From an uncultured Clostridia bacterium (lineage in GTDB: Bacteria > Bacillota_A > Clostridia > Christensenellales > Aristaeellaceae), in the NCBI GenBank assembly GCA_947166205.1, contig CAMVDI010000090.1, positions 1 through 7,232 on the forward strand: a DNA stretch of 7,232 nucleotides, given 5' to 3'. The notes beneath the pieces are model-generated. The model did no database searches, was not told the DNA's origin, and saw only the letters and a program-made list of their open reading frames with translations. Below, piece after piece: positions 1-5,597 of this stretch (positions are counted from its first letter, which is position 1; every line of letters starts with the position of its first letter). A program made the position numbers and the translations under genes.

Positions 1-1
1 A

Positions 2-424
2 TCTGGCATGCATGATCCCTACAAGCTGCAGCTGGCCATCGACATGGTCGGCGCGCCGAAGGTCATCTTCGCGGCCATCGCCTCCGCGGTGACCAAGCCC
101 TTCGGGAAAAAGGGGGTCTTCTATAAAATCGTCGGCCCCGGCGTCGCCGGGATCGACGGATTCTATTACCGCTCCTCCTTCGAAAGGTATCACGATCTGG
201 CCCTGATCAACAATACCAATCCCGTGGAGCTCTGCGACGATCTGGAAAAGAAGACCGGCGTCCCCGTCGTCCTGATGGACGCCAACGATATTGACCAGAA
301 TCAGCTGGGCAAGGGAACGGGTTTTCCCCTCTCCGATGAGGAGATTCAGGATGCCCTGGCGGACAATCCCTCCGGCCAGGGGGATGAGCTCACCCCGCTG
401 ATCCTGATCCGTCCCAGGGCCTGA
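2..424 (+). CDS. Coenzyme F420-0:L-glutamate ligase-like protein, C-terminal part (5' end outside window)
   Basis: The reading frame is open from the first bases of the window, so the ATG at 8 is probably an internal methionine and the gene starts upstream. The visible 140 residues resemble the C-terminal half of the CofE/FbiB-type ligase family, which adds glutamate to coenzyme F420-0. The parts I recognise are the opening MHDPYKLQLAIDMVG stretch, a glycine-rich segment with GVFYKIVGPGVAGIDGFYY, and a VVLMDANDID segment (278-289 encodes DAND). Known: Clostridia generally do not make F420, and related proteins there have no settled substrate, so an amide or peptide ligase role on another acceptor is possible. 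The end is natural: a TGA at 422-424, then 36 bases to the next gene. The family call comes from recalled sequence character and not from a search. The true substrate is unknown. Confidence 0.7.
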   Translation, partial: SGMHDPYKLQLAIDMVGAPKVIFAAIASAVTKPFGKKGVFYKIVGPGVAGIDGFYYRSSFERYHDLALINNTNPVELCDDLEKKTGVPVVLMDANDIDQNQLGKGTGFPLSDEEIQDALADNPSGQGDELTPLILIRPRA

Positions 425-460
425 CCGGTCCCCGTCCCCGCTTCTTCAGGTGATAACGCC

Positions 461-1081
461 ATGAAACATATCCCTTCTTCCGATACCCAGCACGCGGAGG
501 TTCTGACTTTTGCCGACGCTCTCCGGCCCACCCGTGTGGAATACGACCGGGGGGCGTGGCTTTATGTGCCCGATCACTATTCGGAATACCGCTATATTCT
601 GGGAACCCGGGGCGCCCGTCCCCTGATCTGTATCGGGGTGAACCCTTCCACCGCCGTGCCCGGCCGTCTGGACAACACGCTGAAGAGCGTGGAAAGGGTC
701 GCCCGCTTCAACGGCTATGATTCCTTTGTCATGTTCAATGTCTATGCCCAGCGGGCCACCGTCCCGGAGGATATGGACCGGGAGATGAACCCTTTTCTGC
801 ACGCGGAGAACATGAAGGCCTTCCGCTGGGTTCTCTCCCGCTCCGGGGATCGTCCCGCCGTCTGGGCCGCCTGGGGCGCGGTGATCGAAAAGCGCCCCTG
901 GCTCCCCGCCTGCGTGAGGGACATGGTCCGGGAGGGGGAAGCCTTCGGCGCCCGCTGGCTGACCGCCGGGCCCCGAAGCCGGGCGGGCCATCCCCATCAT
1001 CCCCTGTATCTGAAAAAGGATTCCCCCCTGGAACCCTTTGCCGATCTGGAGGCGTACCTGGACCGCCTGAAAGGCGCCTGA
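461..1081 (+). CDS. DUF1643 domain-containing protein
   Basis: This 206-residue protein fits DUF1643, a small family of unknown biochemical function. The family signature is visible: IGVNPSTA at residues 58-65 followed by D71 and T73, then MFNVYAQRAT at 91-100, AWGA at 137-140, and GHPHHPLYL near 176-184. The conserved Asn, Ser, Asp and His residues suggest an enzyme or nucleotide-binding protein, but no reaction can be read from the sequence. There is no signal peptide or membrane segment, so it should be cytoplasmic. The start is set by AGGTGAT at 448-454, six bases before the ATG, which matches the 3' end of 16S rRNA well. It lies 36 bases after the ligase-like gene and 78 before the exonuclease gene, so co-transcription is plausible. 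Family membership is fairly secure; function is unknown. Confidence 0.8.
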   Translation: MKHIPSSDTQHAEVLTFADALRPTRVEYDRGAWLYVPDHYSEYRYILGTRGARPLICIGVNPSTAVPGRLDNTLKSVERVARFNGYDSFVMFNVYAQRATVPEDMDREMNPFLHAENMKAFRWVLSRSGDRPAVWAAWGAVIEKRPWLPACVRDMVREGEAFGARWLTAGPRSRAGHPHHPLYLKKDSPLEPFADLEAYLDRLKGA

Positions 1082-1097
1082 AGGCTCCTCCGTCCCG

Positions 1098-1117
1098 GGC
1101 CCGGGGCATCCCGGGCC
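1098..1117. other. GC-rich hairpin between the DUF1643 and exonuclease genes
   Basis: GGCCCGGG at 1098-1105 pairs perfectly with CCCGGGCC at 1110-1117 around a GCAT loop. The stem can extend by a G-U and a C-G pair to 1096-1119. No T-run follows on either strand, so it is not a standard intrinsic terminator. It could slow polymerase, protect the 3' end of the upstream message, or mark an inefficient end. The stem is seen directly; its role is inferred. Confidence 0.45.
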
Positions 1118-1159
1118 TGACAATCCACGACAAAAACCTGCCCGGCGGGAGGAAACAGC

Positions 1160-1927
1160 ATGCTGAAATTTGTATCCTGGAATGTGAACGGCCTCAGAGC
1201 CTGTATGGGAAAGGGCTTCTCCGATTATTTCGCCCGGGCGGACGCGGATTTTTTCTGCCTGCAGGAGACGAAGATGCAGCCCGGCCAGGCGGATATTCTC
1301 TCGGAGGGCTACCGCCTTTTCATGAATTCCGCCGAGAAAAAGGGCTACAGCGGAACGGCGGTCTTTGCCCGCCGGGAGCCCCTCTCCGTGGTCATGGGGC
1401 TCGGCATCCCGGATCATGATCATGAGGGCCGGGTCATCACCCTGGAGTACCCGGCCTTCTATCTGGTCACCGTCTATACGCCCAACAGTCAGCGGGAGCT
1501 GACCCGTCTCGCGTACAGGATGACCTGGGAGGACGCTTTCCGGGATTATCTGGTGTCCCTGGACCGGAAAAAGCCGGTCGTCGTCTGCGGGGACATGAAT
1601 GTGGCCCATCAGGAGATCGATCTGAAGAATCCGAAATCCAATCAGCAGAACGCCGGTTTCACGCCCCAGGAGCGGGAGAAGATGACCGCGCTGCTTTCCG
1701 CCGGATTCACGGACACCTTCCGTTTCCTGTATCCGGACCGGAAGGAGATCTATTCCTGGTGGAGCTATATGTTCCATGCCCGGGAAAACAACGCCGGATG
1801 GCGCATCGATTACTTCCTGGTCTCCGACCGGCTGCGGGACCGGATCCGGGAGGCGGACATCCGGACGGAGGTCCTCGGCTCGGATCACTGCCCCGTCACC
1901 CTGACTCTGGATCTTTCCGCGGATTAA
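1160..1927 (+). CDS. xth: Exodeoxyribonuclease III / AP endonuclease
   Basis: This 255-residue protein is a complete member of the ExoIII/ExoA/APE1 family, Mg-dependent enzymes that cut DNA 5' to abasic sites and remove 3' blocks during base-excision repair. All the expected motifs are present in order: SWNVNGLRA at residues 6-14, LQETK at 34-38 with the metal-binding Glu36, VYTPNS at 105-110 with Tyr106, GDMNVAH at 144-150 with Asp145 and Asn147, WRIDYFLVS at 214-222 with Asp217, and the C-terminal GSDHCPV at 240-246 with the Asp242-His243 pair. Length is close to that of Bacillus ExoA. The start is supported by GGGAGG at 1147-1152, seven bases before the ATG. It sits 54 bases ahead of the phosphatase gene. 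No key residue is missing and nothing suggests transfer. It is probably a cytoplasmic housekeeping enzyme. Confidence 0.96.
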   Translation: MLKFVSWNVNGLRACMGKGFSDYFARADADFFCLQETKMQPGQADILSEGYRLFMNSAEKKGYSGTAVFARREPLSVVMGLGIPDHDHEGRVITLEYPAFYLVTVYTPNSQRELTRLAYRMTWEDAFRDYLVSLDRKKPVVVCGDMNVAHQEIDLKNPKSNQQNAGFTPQEREKMTALLSAGFTDTFRFLYPDRKEIYSWWSYMFHARENNAGWRIDYFLVSDRLRDRIREADIRTEVLGSDHCPVTLTLDLSAD

Positions 1928-1968
1928 GCTCTTGCCCCCGAAGGAAACGAAACAAGAATCGAAACCGC

Positions 1969-1974
1969 AGGAGG
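1969..1974 (+). promoter_or_regulatory. Ribosome binding site that fixes a GTG start
   Basis: AGGAGG lies seven bases upstream of the GTG at 1982. It identifies that GTG as the start of the phosphatase, and the resulting N-terminus leads directly into the family's first beta strand and the RHGE motif. Confidence 0.8.
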
Positions 1975-1981
1975 AAACGCC

Positions 1982-2668
1982 GTGCGCATCATCTTTGTCC
2001 GCCACGGAGAGCCGGATTACGCCCTGGACTGCCTGACCGAAACCGGAAAAAAGCAGGCGGCCGCCGCCGCCTGCAGGCTGGCCCGGGAGGAAATCTCCGA
2101 AATCTATTCCTCGCCCTTCGGCCGGGCCCGGCAGACCGCCGCCGAAACCGCGGAGCTGCTCGGGCTGCCGGTCACCGTGCTGGATTACATGCATGAGATC
2201 ACCTGGGGCGGAGAAGGCGTCCCGGAAGGAGGCCATCCCTGGACCCTGGGCTGCCGGATGATGGAGGAAGGATACGATTTTTACCGGAATGACTGGCGCG
2301 GCCACCCCTACTTCCGGGAAAACCTGGTGCTGAAGGAATACGACCGGGTTTCCGCCGCCTTTGACGGCTTCCTGCTGGATCAGGGGTACCGCCATGAGGG
2401 GTTCCGGTTCCGCTGTGAGGCCGGCAGCGAAAAGACCGTGGCCGTCTTCAGCCACGGCGGCTCGGGAGGAATCGTCCTCAGCCATCTGCTGGGGCTCCCC
2501 TTCCCCTATGTCTGTGCCGCCATGCCCTATGATTTCACCTCGGTCATCGTTCTGCGGTTCCCCGTCAGCCCCGGAGACTGGGTCTTCCCCCGCCTGGACC
2601 TCTTCAACGACTGCGCCCATATCGCCCCCTCCCGCTCAGGCCCCTTCCTCCAGCAGCTTCCGGACTGA
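1982..2668 (+). CDS. Histidine phosphatase family protein (phosphoglycerate mutase-like)
   Basis: This 228-residue protein belongs to the histidine phosphatase (branch 1) superfamily, whose members form a phosphohistidine intermediate. Visible landmarks are the N-terminal FVRHGEPDY with Arg7 and the nucleophile His8, SSPFGRARQTAAETA at residues 43-57 with Arg48 in the usual RA-x-x-TA position, an acidic candidate Glu72 in MHEITW, and the second catalytic histidine His158 in VFSHGGSGG. The insert at about 73-140 (GGEGVPEGGHPW onward) is the part expected to set substrate choice. Substrates in this superfamily range from sugar phosphates to cobalamin precursors and nucleotides, and the sequence does not tell which applies here. 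No cobalamin or glycolysis gene is nearby. Translation begins at GTG. It is probably the last gene of the rightward cluster starting with the ligase-like gene, since a 216-base gap follows. Confidence 0.9.
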   Translation: MRIIFVRHGEPDYALDCLTETGKKQAAAAACRLAREEISEIYSSPFGRARQTAAETAELLGLPVTVLDYMHEITWGGEGVPEGGHPWTLGCRMMEEGYDFYRNDWRGHPYFRENLVLKEYDRVSAAFDGFLLDQGYRHEGFRFRCEAGSEKTVAVFSHGGSGGIVLSHLLGLPFPYVCAAMPYDFTSVIVLRFPVSPGDWVFPRLDLFNDCAHIAPSRSGPFLQQLPD

Positions 2669-2674
2669 CGGAAC

Positions 2675-2688
2675 GGAGGTTTTCCTCC
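2675..2688. other. Short perfect hairpin just after the phosphatase stop codon
   Basis: GGAGG at 2675-2679 and CCTCC at 2684-2688 pair perfectly around a TTTT loop, starting six bases after the stop codon. No T-run follows the stem, so a termination role is doubtful. The rest of the gap to 2884 holds pyrimidine-rich sequence and the possible promoter listed separately. I see no gene in it. Confidence 0.3.
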
Positions 2689-2789
2689 TGTCCGCCCCGG
2701 AGCCTTTCCCGGTCTCCGTCCCTTCGGCACGGAAAAACAATCGGAGTCTTTTCACTTTTTCTCCCCCTTTCGTCCCCCGTAAAAGGGAT

Positions 2790-2820
2790 TTCACAGCCGG
2801 AGCCTGACCCCCGGTAGAAT
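2790..2820 (+). promoter_or_regulatory. Possible sigma-A-type promoter for the lipoprotein gene
   Basis: TTCACA at 2790-2795 (5 of 6 to TTGACA) and TAGAAT at 2815-2820 (5 of 6 to TATAAT) are separated by 19 bases. They lie in the 216-base gap ahead of the lipoprotein start at 2885. The spacing is longer than the ideal 17, so this is a weak candidate, supported mainly by position. Confidence 0.3.
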
Positions 2821-2872
2821 GGTATGGACAGATCCCCTGTGTTTTCATCGGGCGCGGGGCATGGGGGCGGAC

Positions 2873-2877
2873 AGGAG
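2873..2877 (+). promoter_or_regulatory. Ribosome binding site that decides the lipoprotein start
   Basis: AGGAG is seven bases before the ATG at 2885. An earlier in-frame ATG at 2819 would add 22 polar residues ahead of the signal peptide and overlaps the possible -10 element. The ATG at 2885 gives a normal lipoprotein signal peptide and is preferred. Confidence 0.8.
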
Positions 2878-2884
2878 TACGAAA

Positions 2885-4576
2885 ATGAAGCATTGGAAAA
2901 TCGCAGCAATTCTTCTGGTCATGCTTTTGGTTCTGGCCGGCTGCGGTCAGCGCCAGACGGTCGACGGCGGCTGGCAGGTGGATCAGATTACAGGATCAGG
3001 AGCGGAGGGCGGCCTGGGCGGACGCCTGGAGCGCGTCCTGTCCCGGGGCGGAACGGTCAGGGTTTCCTTCTCCGGCGATTTCGCGGAAGTGAGCATGGAG
3101 TCGGGATCCGGAGCAGATACGCTCCGGCTGCCCCTGACCGCTCAGGGGGATCAGGTGACCCTCGGGGAAGAAACCTGGAGAGTTGACCGTCAGTACGGGG
3201 AACTCCGGCTTATCAGCGGCCGTCAGGAGATCCGTCTCCTCCGGATGGATGAGCCTCCGGCCATGGCGGACGCTCCGTGGATGTCCGCCGATTCGCCGGA
3301 TCCGGACAGCGGACGGAATGAGGCTCCGACGGTGGTTCCAACCTCTGCGCCGACAGCCGTGCCCACGGAGGTTCCGACGGCTGTGCCCACGGCCGTTCCG
3401 ACGGAGGTGCCGACCGCGGTGCCCACGGAGGTGCCCACAGCCGTGCCGACGGAGGTGCCGACAGCCACGCCCACCCCGGCGCCCACGGCGACCCCCATGC
3501 CCACGGCCACGCCTGCGCCGGTTCCGACCGCTGTTCCCACGGCCACGCCCACTCCGGCGCCCACGGCCACGCCCACTCCGGTGCCCACGGCCACGCCCAC
3601 TCCGGTGCCGACAGCGACTCCCGTGCCCACGGCCGCGCCCACCCCGGTGCCCACGGCCACGCCCCGCCCCTGGATCTCCCTTTCCGCCTCCCTTCCGAAA
3701 AGCCACGCCCTGTCCCAGCTGAACGAGGATGCCACGGTGGGCTTTACCCTGAAGCTGCACGCGGACGGGACCGCGGAGCTGGCGGAAGGCCTGCCGGAAG
3801 GGTATATGAACTACTCGGGCAGCTGGAGCTATGCGGGGGGAAAGCTGACCCTGCACATCGCCTACACCGGCCTGGGGCTGGACAAGACGGTCAGAATCAA
3901 GGACGGAAAGGCTTACTTCAGATATTTCGGAGAGTCCCTGACCCGGAATCTGACGGATGAAGAGCTGGCTTTCCTGGAGTCGGGAGGCGGAAGCGCGGGC
4001 GGTTCGGAGGCGGAGGCCGCCGCACCCGCCGCAATGGATACCCCCGTCCCCCCGTCCGGGTCGGATCCCATGGTCTGGGATCAGGGAAACGGCGTGTACA
4101 AAGCCGTGATCGGGACGACGGACGCCAGCTCCTTTATCGAGGGAAAGGAGGCCGGCGCCTACGCCCCGTACCGGATGACCGACGGAAACGAGCAAACGGC
4201 CTGGCAGTTCTCGACCAAAAGGAGCAAGCTGAAGGAGACCTACGCCTACTTCACCTTCCTCTCGCCGGTGGAAATTGATCAGCTGTGGATCAAGAATGGA
4301 TTCTGGACGGTGACCAAGGGGTTTGACCAGTATACCCGGAACAGCCGGGTGAAGGATCTCGGCATCGCCTTCCGCTACAGCGGCAGCGATGAATGGACGG
4401 ACAAGCAAACCGTCACCCTGAAGGATGACAAATCCAGATCGGACTGGCTGAAGATCGGTCTGGGGACCCACAGGAACGTGACCGGTGTCCGGTTCAGGAT
4501 TCTGAGCATCTACAAGGGCACGAAGTTCCCCACGGATGTCTGTATCTCCGAGGTCATGTTTGTCCGGAGCCGGTAA
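2885..4576 (+). CDS. Secreted lipoprotein with Pro-Thr repeat linker and C-terminal NADase-type glycan-binding (discoidin-like) domain
   Basis: This 563-residue protein starts with a lipoprotein signal peptide: MKHWK, a hydrophobic run, and lipobox LAGC at residues 17-20, so Cys20 should be lipidated and anchored outside the membrane. Residues about 29-122 form a compact beta-rich segment ([37 protein letters not shown]). Residues 148-260 are a repeat of PT dipeptides spaced by V, A or E, likely an extended wall-spanning linker. Residues about 265-365 form a second beta-rich segment ([29 protein letters not shown]) of the small lipocalin-like kind. A second Gly/Ala/Pro-rich linker, about 366-400, leads to the C-terminal domain at 404-563. 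There the pattern [43 protein letters not shown] and DVCISEVMF matches what I know of NADase-type glycan-binding domains. A surface binding role is inferred; no catalytic motif is seen. The domain name is from memory. Confidence 0.85.
   Translation: MKHWKIAAILLVMLLVLAGCGQRQTVDGGWQVDQITGSGAEGGLGGRLERVLSRGGTVRVSFSGDFAEVSMESGSGADTLRLPLTAQGDQVTLGEETWRVDRQYGELRLISGRQEIRLLRMDEPPAMADAPWMSADSPDPDSGRNEAPTVVPTSAPTAVPTEVPTAVPTAVPTEVPTAVPTEVPTAVPTEVPTATPTPAPTATPMPTATPAPVPTAVPTATPTPAPTATPTPVPTATPTPVPTATPVPTAAPTPVPTATPRPWISLSASLPKSHALSQLNEDATVGFTLKLHADGTAELAEGLPEGYMNYSGSWSYAGGKLTLHIAYTGLGLDKTVRIKDGKAYFRYFGESLTRNLTDEELAFLESGGGSAGGSEAEAAAPAAMDTPVPPSGSDPMVWDQGNGVYKAVIGTTDASSFIEGKEAGAYAPYRMTDGNEQTAWQFSTKRSKLKETYAYFTFLSPVEIDQLWIKNGFWTVTKGFDQYTRNSRVKDLGIAFRYSGSDEWTDKQTVTLKDDKSRSDWLKIGLGTHRNVTGVRFRILSIYKGTKFPTDVCISEVMFVRSR
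3326..3664 (+). repeat. Pro-Thr codon repeat encoding the lipoprotein linker
   Basis: About 113 codons encode PT units spaced by Val, Ala, Glu or another Thr, in the residue 148-260 linker. The 5' half is dominated by an 18-base theme built from gtg-ccc-acg-gag-gtg-ccg variants (VPTEVPTA). The 3' half uses TPTPVPTA units and contains the near-identical 24-base copies listed separately. Pro and Thr codon choice varies (ccg/ccc, acg/aca/acc/act), so most units have diverged. Confidence 0.95.
3536..3607 (+). repeat. Three tandem 24-base copies inside the Pro-Thr linker
   Basis: Copies at 3536-3559, 3560-3583 and 3584-3607 each encode PTATPTP plus Ala or Val. Copies two and three are identical, and the first differs by one base (gcg for gtg). 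Length is a multiple of three, so gain or loss of a copy would change linker length without breaking the frame. Confidence 0.95.
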
Positions 4577-4587
4577 ACGCCCGGGGA

Positions 4588-4610
4588 TCCGGACTCAGGC
4601 GCTCTGAAAA
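4588..4610 (+). repeat. Post-gene repeat, copy 1
   Basis: TCCGGACTCAGGCGCT at 4588-4603, followed by CTGAAAA, lies 11 bases after the lipoprotein stop. A close match (TCCGG-CTCAGGCGCT, then GAAAA) occurs at 5484-5503, also just after a stop codon on the same strand. Both copies precede GC-rich hairpins. Confidence 0.5.
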
Positions 4611-4618
4611 GGGCAAAA

Positions 4619-4641
4619 CGTGCCGCCCCCCGGGCGGCATG
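4619..4641. other. Strong GC hairpin after the lipoprotein gene
   Basis: GCCGCCC at 4622-4628 pairs with GGGCGGC at 4632-4638 around a CCC loop. Three more pairs, one of them G-T, extend the stem to 4619-4641. An A-tract precedes it at 4615-4618, but only CTTCGTC follows. It is therefore a poor rightward terminator and looks slightly more like a leftward one, although no minus-strand gene ends here. It may cause partial termination or protect the lipoprotein message. Confidence 0.45.
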
Positions 4642-4654
4642 CTTCGTCAGAAAT

Positions 4655-4676
4655 CCGGCGGCGGAAGTCCCGCCGG
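4655..4676 (+). other. Hairpin just upstream of the HTH-nuclease-like gene's ribosome binding site
   Basis: CCGGCGG at 4655-4661 pairs perfectly with CCGCCGG at 4670-4676 around an eight-base loop. The stem ends four bases before GGGAG at 4681. Its place in the leader could influence translation of the next gene, or it could serve as an inverted repeat for a DNA-binding protein such as the winged-helix product itself. Only the pairing is seen; the role is a guess. Confidence 0.4.
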
Positions 4677-4680
4677 GATT

Positions 4681-4685
4681 GGGAG
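4681..4685 (+). promoter_or_regulatory. Ribosome binding site that decides the start at 4694
   Basis: GGGAG lies eight bases before the ATG at 4694. An in-frame TTG at 4679 would place this site inside the coding region and has no ribosome binding site of its own, so the ATG is preferred. Confidence 0.7.
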
Positions 4686-4693
4686 AAGAAATC

Positions 4694-5473
4694 ATGGGTG
4701 ATCAGGATCCCTCCGGGAGGTTTTCGGAAACGGAGCAGCGGGTCTATGCCCTGATTGCCCGGAGTTCAGGGCTGAAGGCCAGGGAAATCGGCAAAACCCT
4801 GGGTCTGGAAAAGTCAGAGGTCAGCCGCCTGCTGGTTTCCTCCGCGCTGATGCGGGAGATGTGCTATCAGGACCGGGAATACCGCTGGCATGCCCTGGTC
4901 CGCCAGGCCTTTCCCCACGAGGGCCTGTACGAGTTCTCCGGCTGGTACGGGCTGGCGGGGGAATTCATCCGGTCGGATGAGGCGGAATGGCTGTCCCGGC
5001 TCGAGGCGGGCTGTCGGCGGATCGGCCGGAATCTGAATGACACCCGGGGGCTGATTCATTCCTTCCGGGACTGCCGCCAGACCATGCTGCGGCTCTTCGC
5101 CGATCTGAAGGAGATGTCCCGGGAATCGGCGGAGAACTGGGAGATCGCCTTTGAGCTCCGGCTGAACCGGGCGAAGTATATCCGGATTTATACGGATGTG
5201 CTGGTCATCACGGGGAAATACGCCTTCTCCCTGGAGTTCAAGATGAAGGACCGGGTGGATCCGGATGAAGTGTTCCAGGCCGCCAGGTACGTCCCCTATC
5301 TTGAGATTCTGCTGGGGCGGTCCGTGCTGGTGGTGCCGGCGCTGGTGCTGACCGGCGCCTCGGATCTGTTCGGTTTTGTGCCCGTCCGCCATACGGAGGG
5401 CGAGCTGCCGGTCTGCTCCGGCGATATGCTTTTCAACGTGTTCAACGAATACCTTGGGTTTATCCCGGACTGA
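4694..5473 (+). CDS. Winged-helix protein with PD-(D/E)XK nuclease-like C-terminal domain
   Basis: This 259-residue protein is not one I can name. Residues about 12-66 look like a winged helix: TEQRVYALIARSSG, then LKAREIGKTLGLEKSEVSRLL (27-47) as the helix-turn-helix, then a short wing with YQDREYRWH. A mostly helical middle (about 78-145, LAGEFIRSDEAEWLSRLEAGCRRI onward) follows. The C-terminal part resembles a PD-(D/E)XK nuclease core: WEIAFELRLNRAKYIRIYTDVLVI with Glu154 and Asp168, YAFSLEFKM with Glu181 and Lys183, then VFQAARYVPYL with Gln195 and Tyr199. This order (Asp, a strand, E-x-K, then a helix with Q-x3-Y) is typical of the fold. The arrangement suggests sequence-guided or damage-guided DNA cleavage, or a nuclease-derived regulator. 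No helicase or methylase lies beside it. A terminator follows. The fold assignment is by motif only; a plain transcription regulator remains possible. Confidence 0.7.
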   Translation: MGDQDPSGRFSETEQRVYALIARSSGLKAREIGKTLGLEKSEVSRLLVSSALMREMCYQDREYRWHALVRQAFPHEGLYEFSGWYGLAGEFIRSDEAEWLSRLEAGCRRIGRNLNDTRGLIHSFRDCRQTMLRLFADLKEMSRESAENWEIAFELRLNRAKYIRIYTDVLVITGKYAFSLEFKMKDRVDPDEVFQAARYVPYLEILLGRSVLVVPALVLTGASDLFGFVPVRHTEGELPVCSGDMLFNVFNEYLGFIPD

Positions 5474-5483
5474 AGGCCCCTCT

Positions 5484-5503
5484 TCCGGCTCAGGCGCTGA
5501 AAA
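5484..5503 (+). repeat. Post-gene repeat, copy 2
   Basis: TCCGGCTCAGGCGCT at 5484-5498, then GAAAA, lies ten bases after the stop of the winged-helix gene. It matches copy 1 at 4588-4610 except for one missing A and a missing CT. Its GAAAA end is part of the 5' arm of the terminator stem. Confidence 0.5.
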
Positions 5504-5539
5504 GGCCCGCGGCATGGTGTCCGCGGGCCTTTTCATTTT
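5500..5539. terminator. Bidirectional intrinsic terminator between convergent genes
   Basis: GGCCCGCGG at 5504-5512 pairs perfectly with CCGCGGGCC at 5521-5529 around an eight-base loop. The flanking AAAA (5500-5503) and TTTT (5530-5533) extend the stem to 13 pairs, and a second TTTT follows at 5536-5539. The T-run serves the rightward winged-helix gene that stops at 5473. Read on the other strand, the A-tract becomes a T-run, so the same stem can end the leftward dipeptidase transcript, whose stop is at 5598. Confidence 0.93.
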
Positions 5540-5597
5540 CGTCGGCGGTCTTCGCCCTCCCGCGGCCCAGGCCGCCGGAAGGCGCGGTGTTTTCCCA

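Noticed and set aside
446..2620. A 724-codon open frame on the minus strand across three rightward genes
   Set aside because: The plus-strand genes beneath it have clear families, catalytic motifs and ribosome binding sites. The antisense frame stays open because G/C-rich third codon positions disfavour stop codons in that frame, and its product is a low-complexity Gly/Pro/Arg-rich sequence with no recognisable domain.
2819..2884. Upstream ATG at 2819 as the start of the lipoprotein
   Set aside because: It has no ribosome binding site and would place 22 polar residues before the signal peptide. The ATG at 2885 has AGGAG seven bases upstream and yields a normal lipoprotein signal.
3326..3664. 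CRISPR-like array or satellite repeat
   Set aside because: The repeats are in frame, have no unique spacers and encode a regular Pro-Thr linker, so they are protein-coding repeats.
3223..3735. A minus-strand frame encoding a Val-Gly-rich repeat protein
   Set aside because: The apparent GVGVAVGT repeat is only the complement of the Pro-Thr codons of the lipoprotein linker.
2996..4471. A 491-codon open frame on the minus strand across the lipoprotein gene
   Set aside because: It is rich in Arg and Gly where it mirrors the Pro-Thr repeat and shows no domain or ribosome binding site. The plus-strand lipoprotein accounts for the region.
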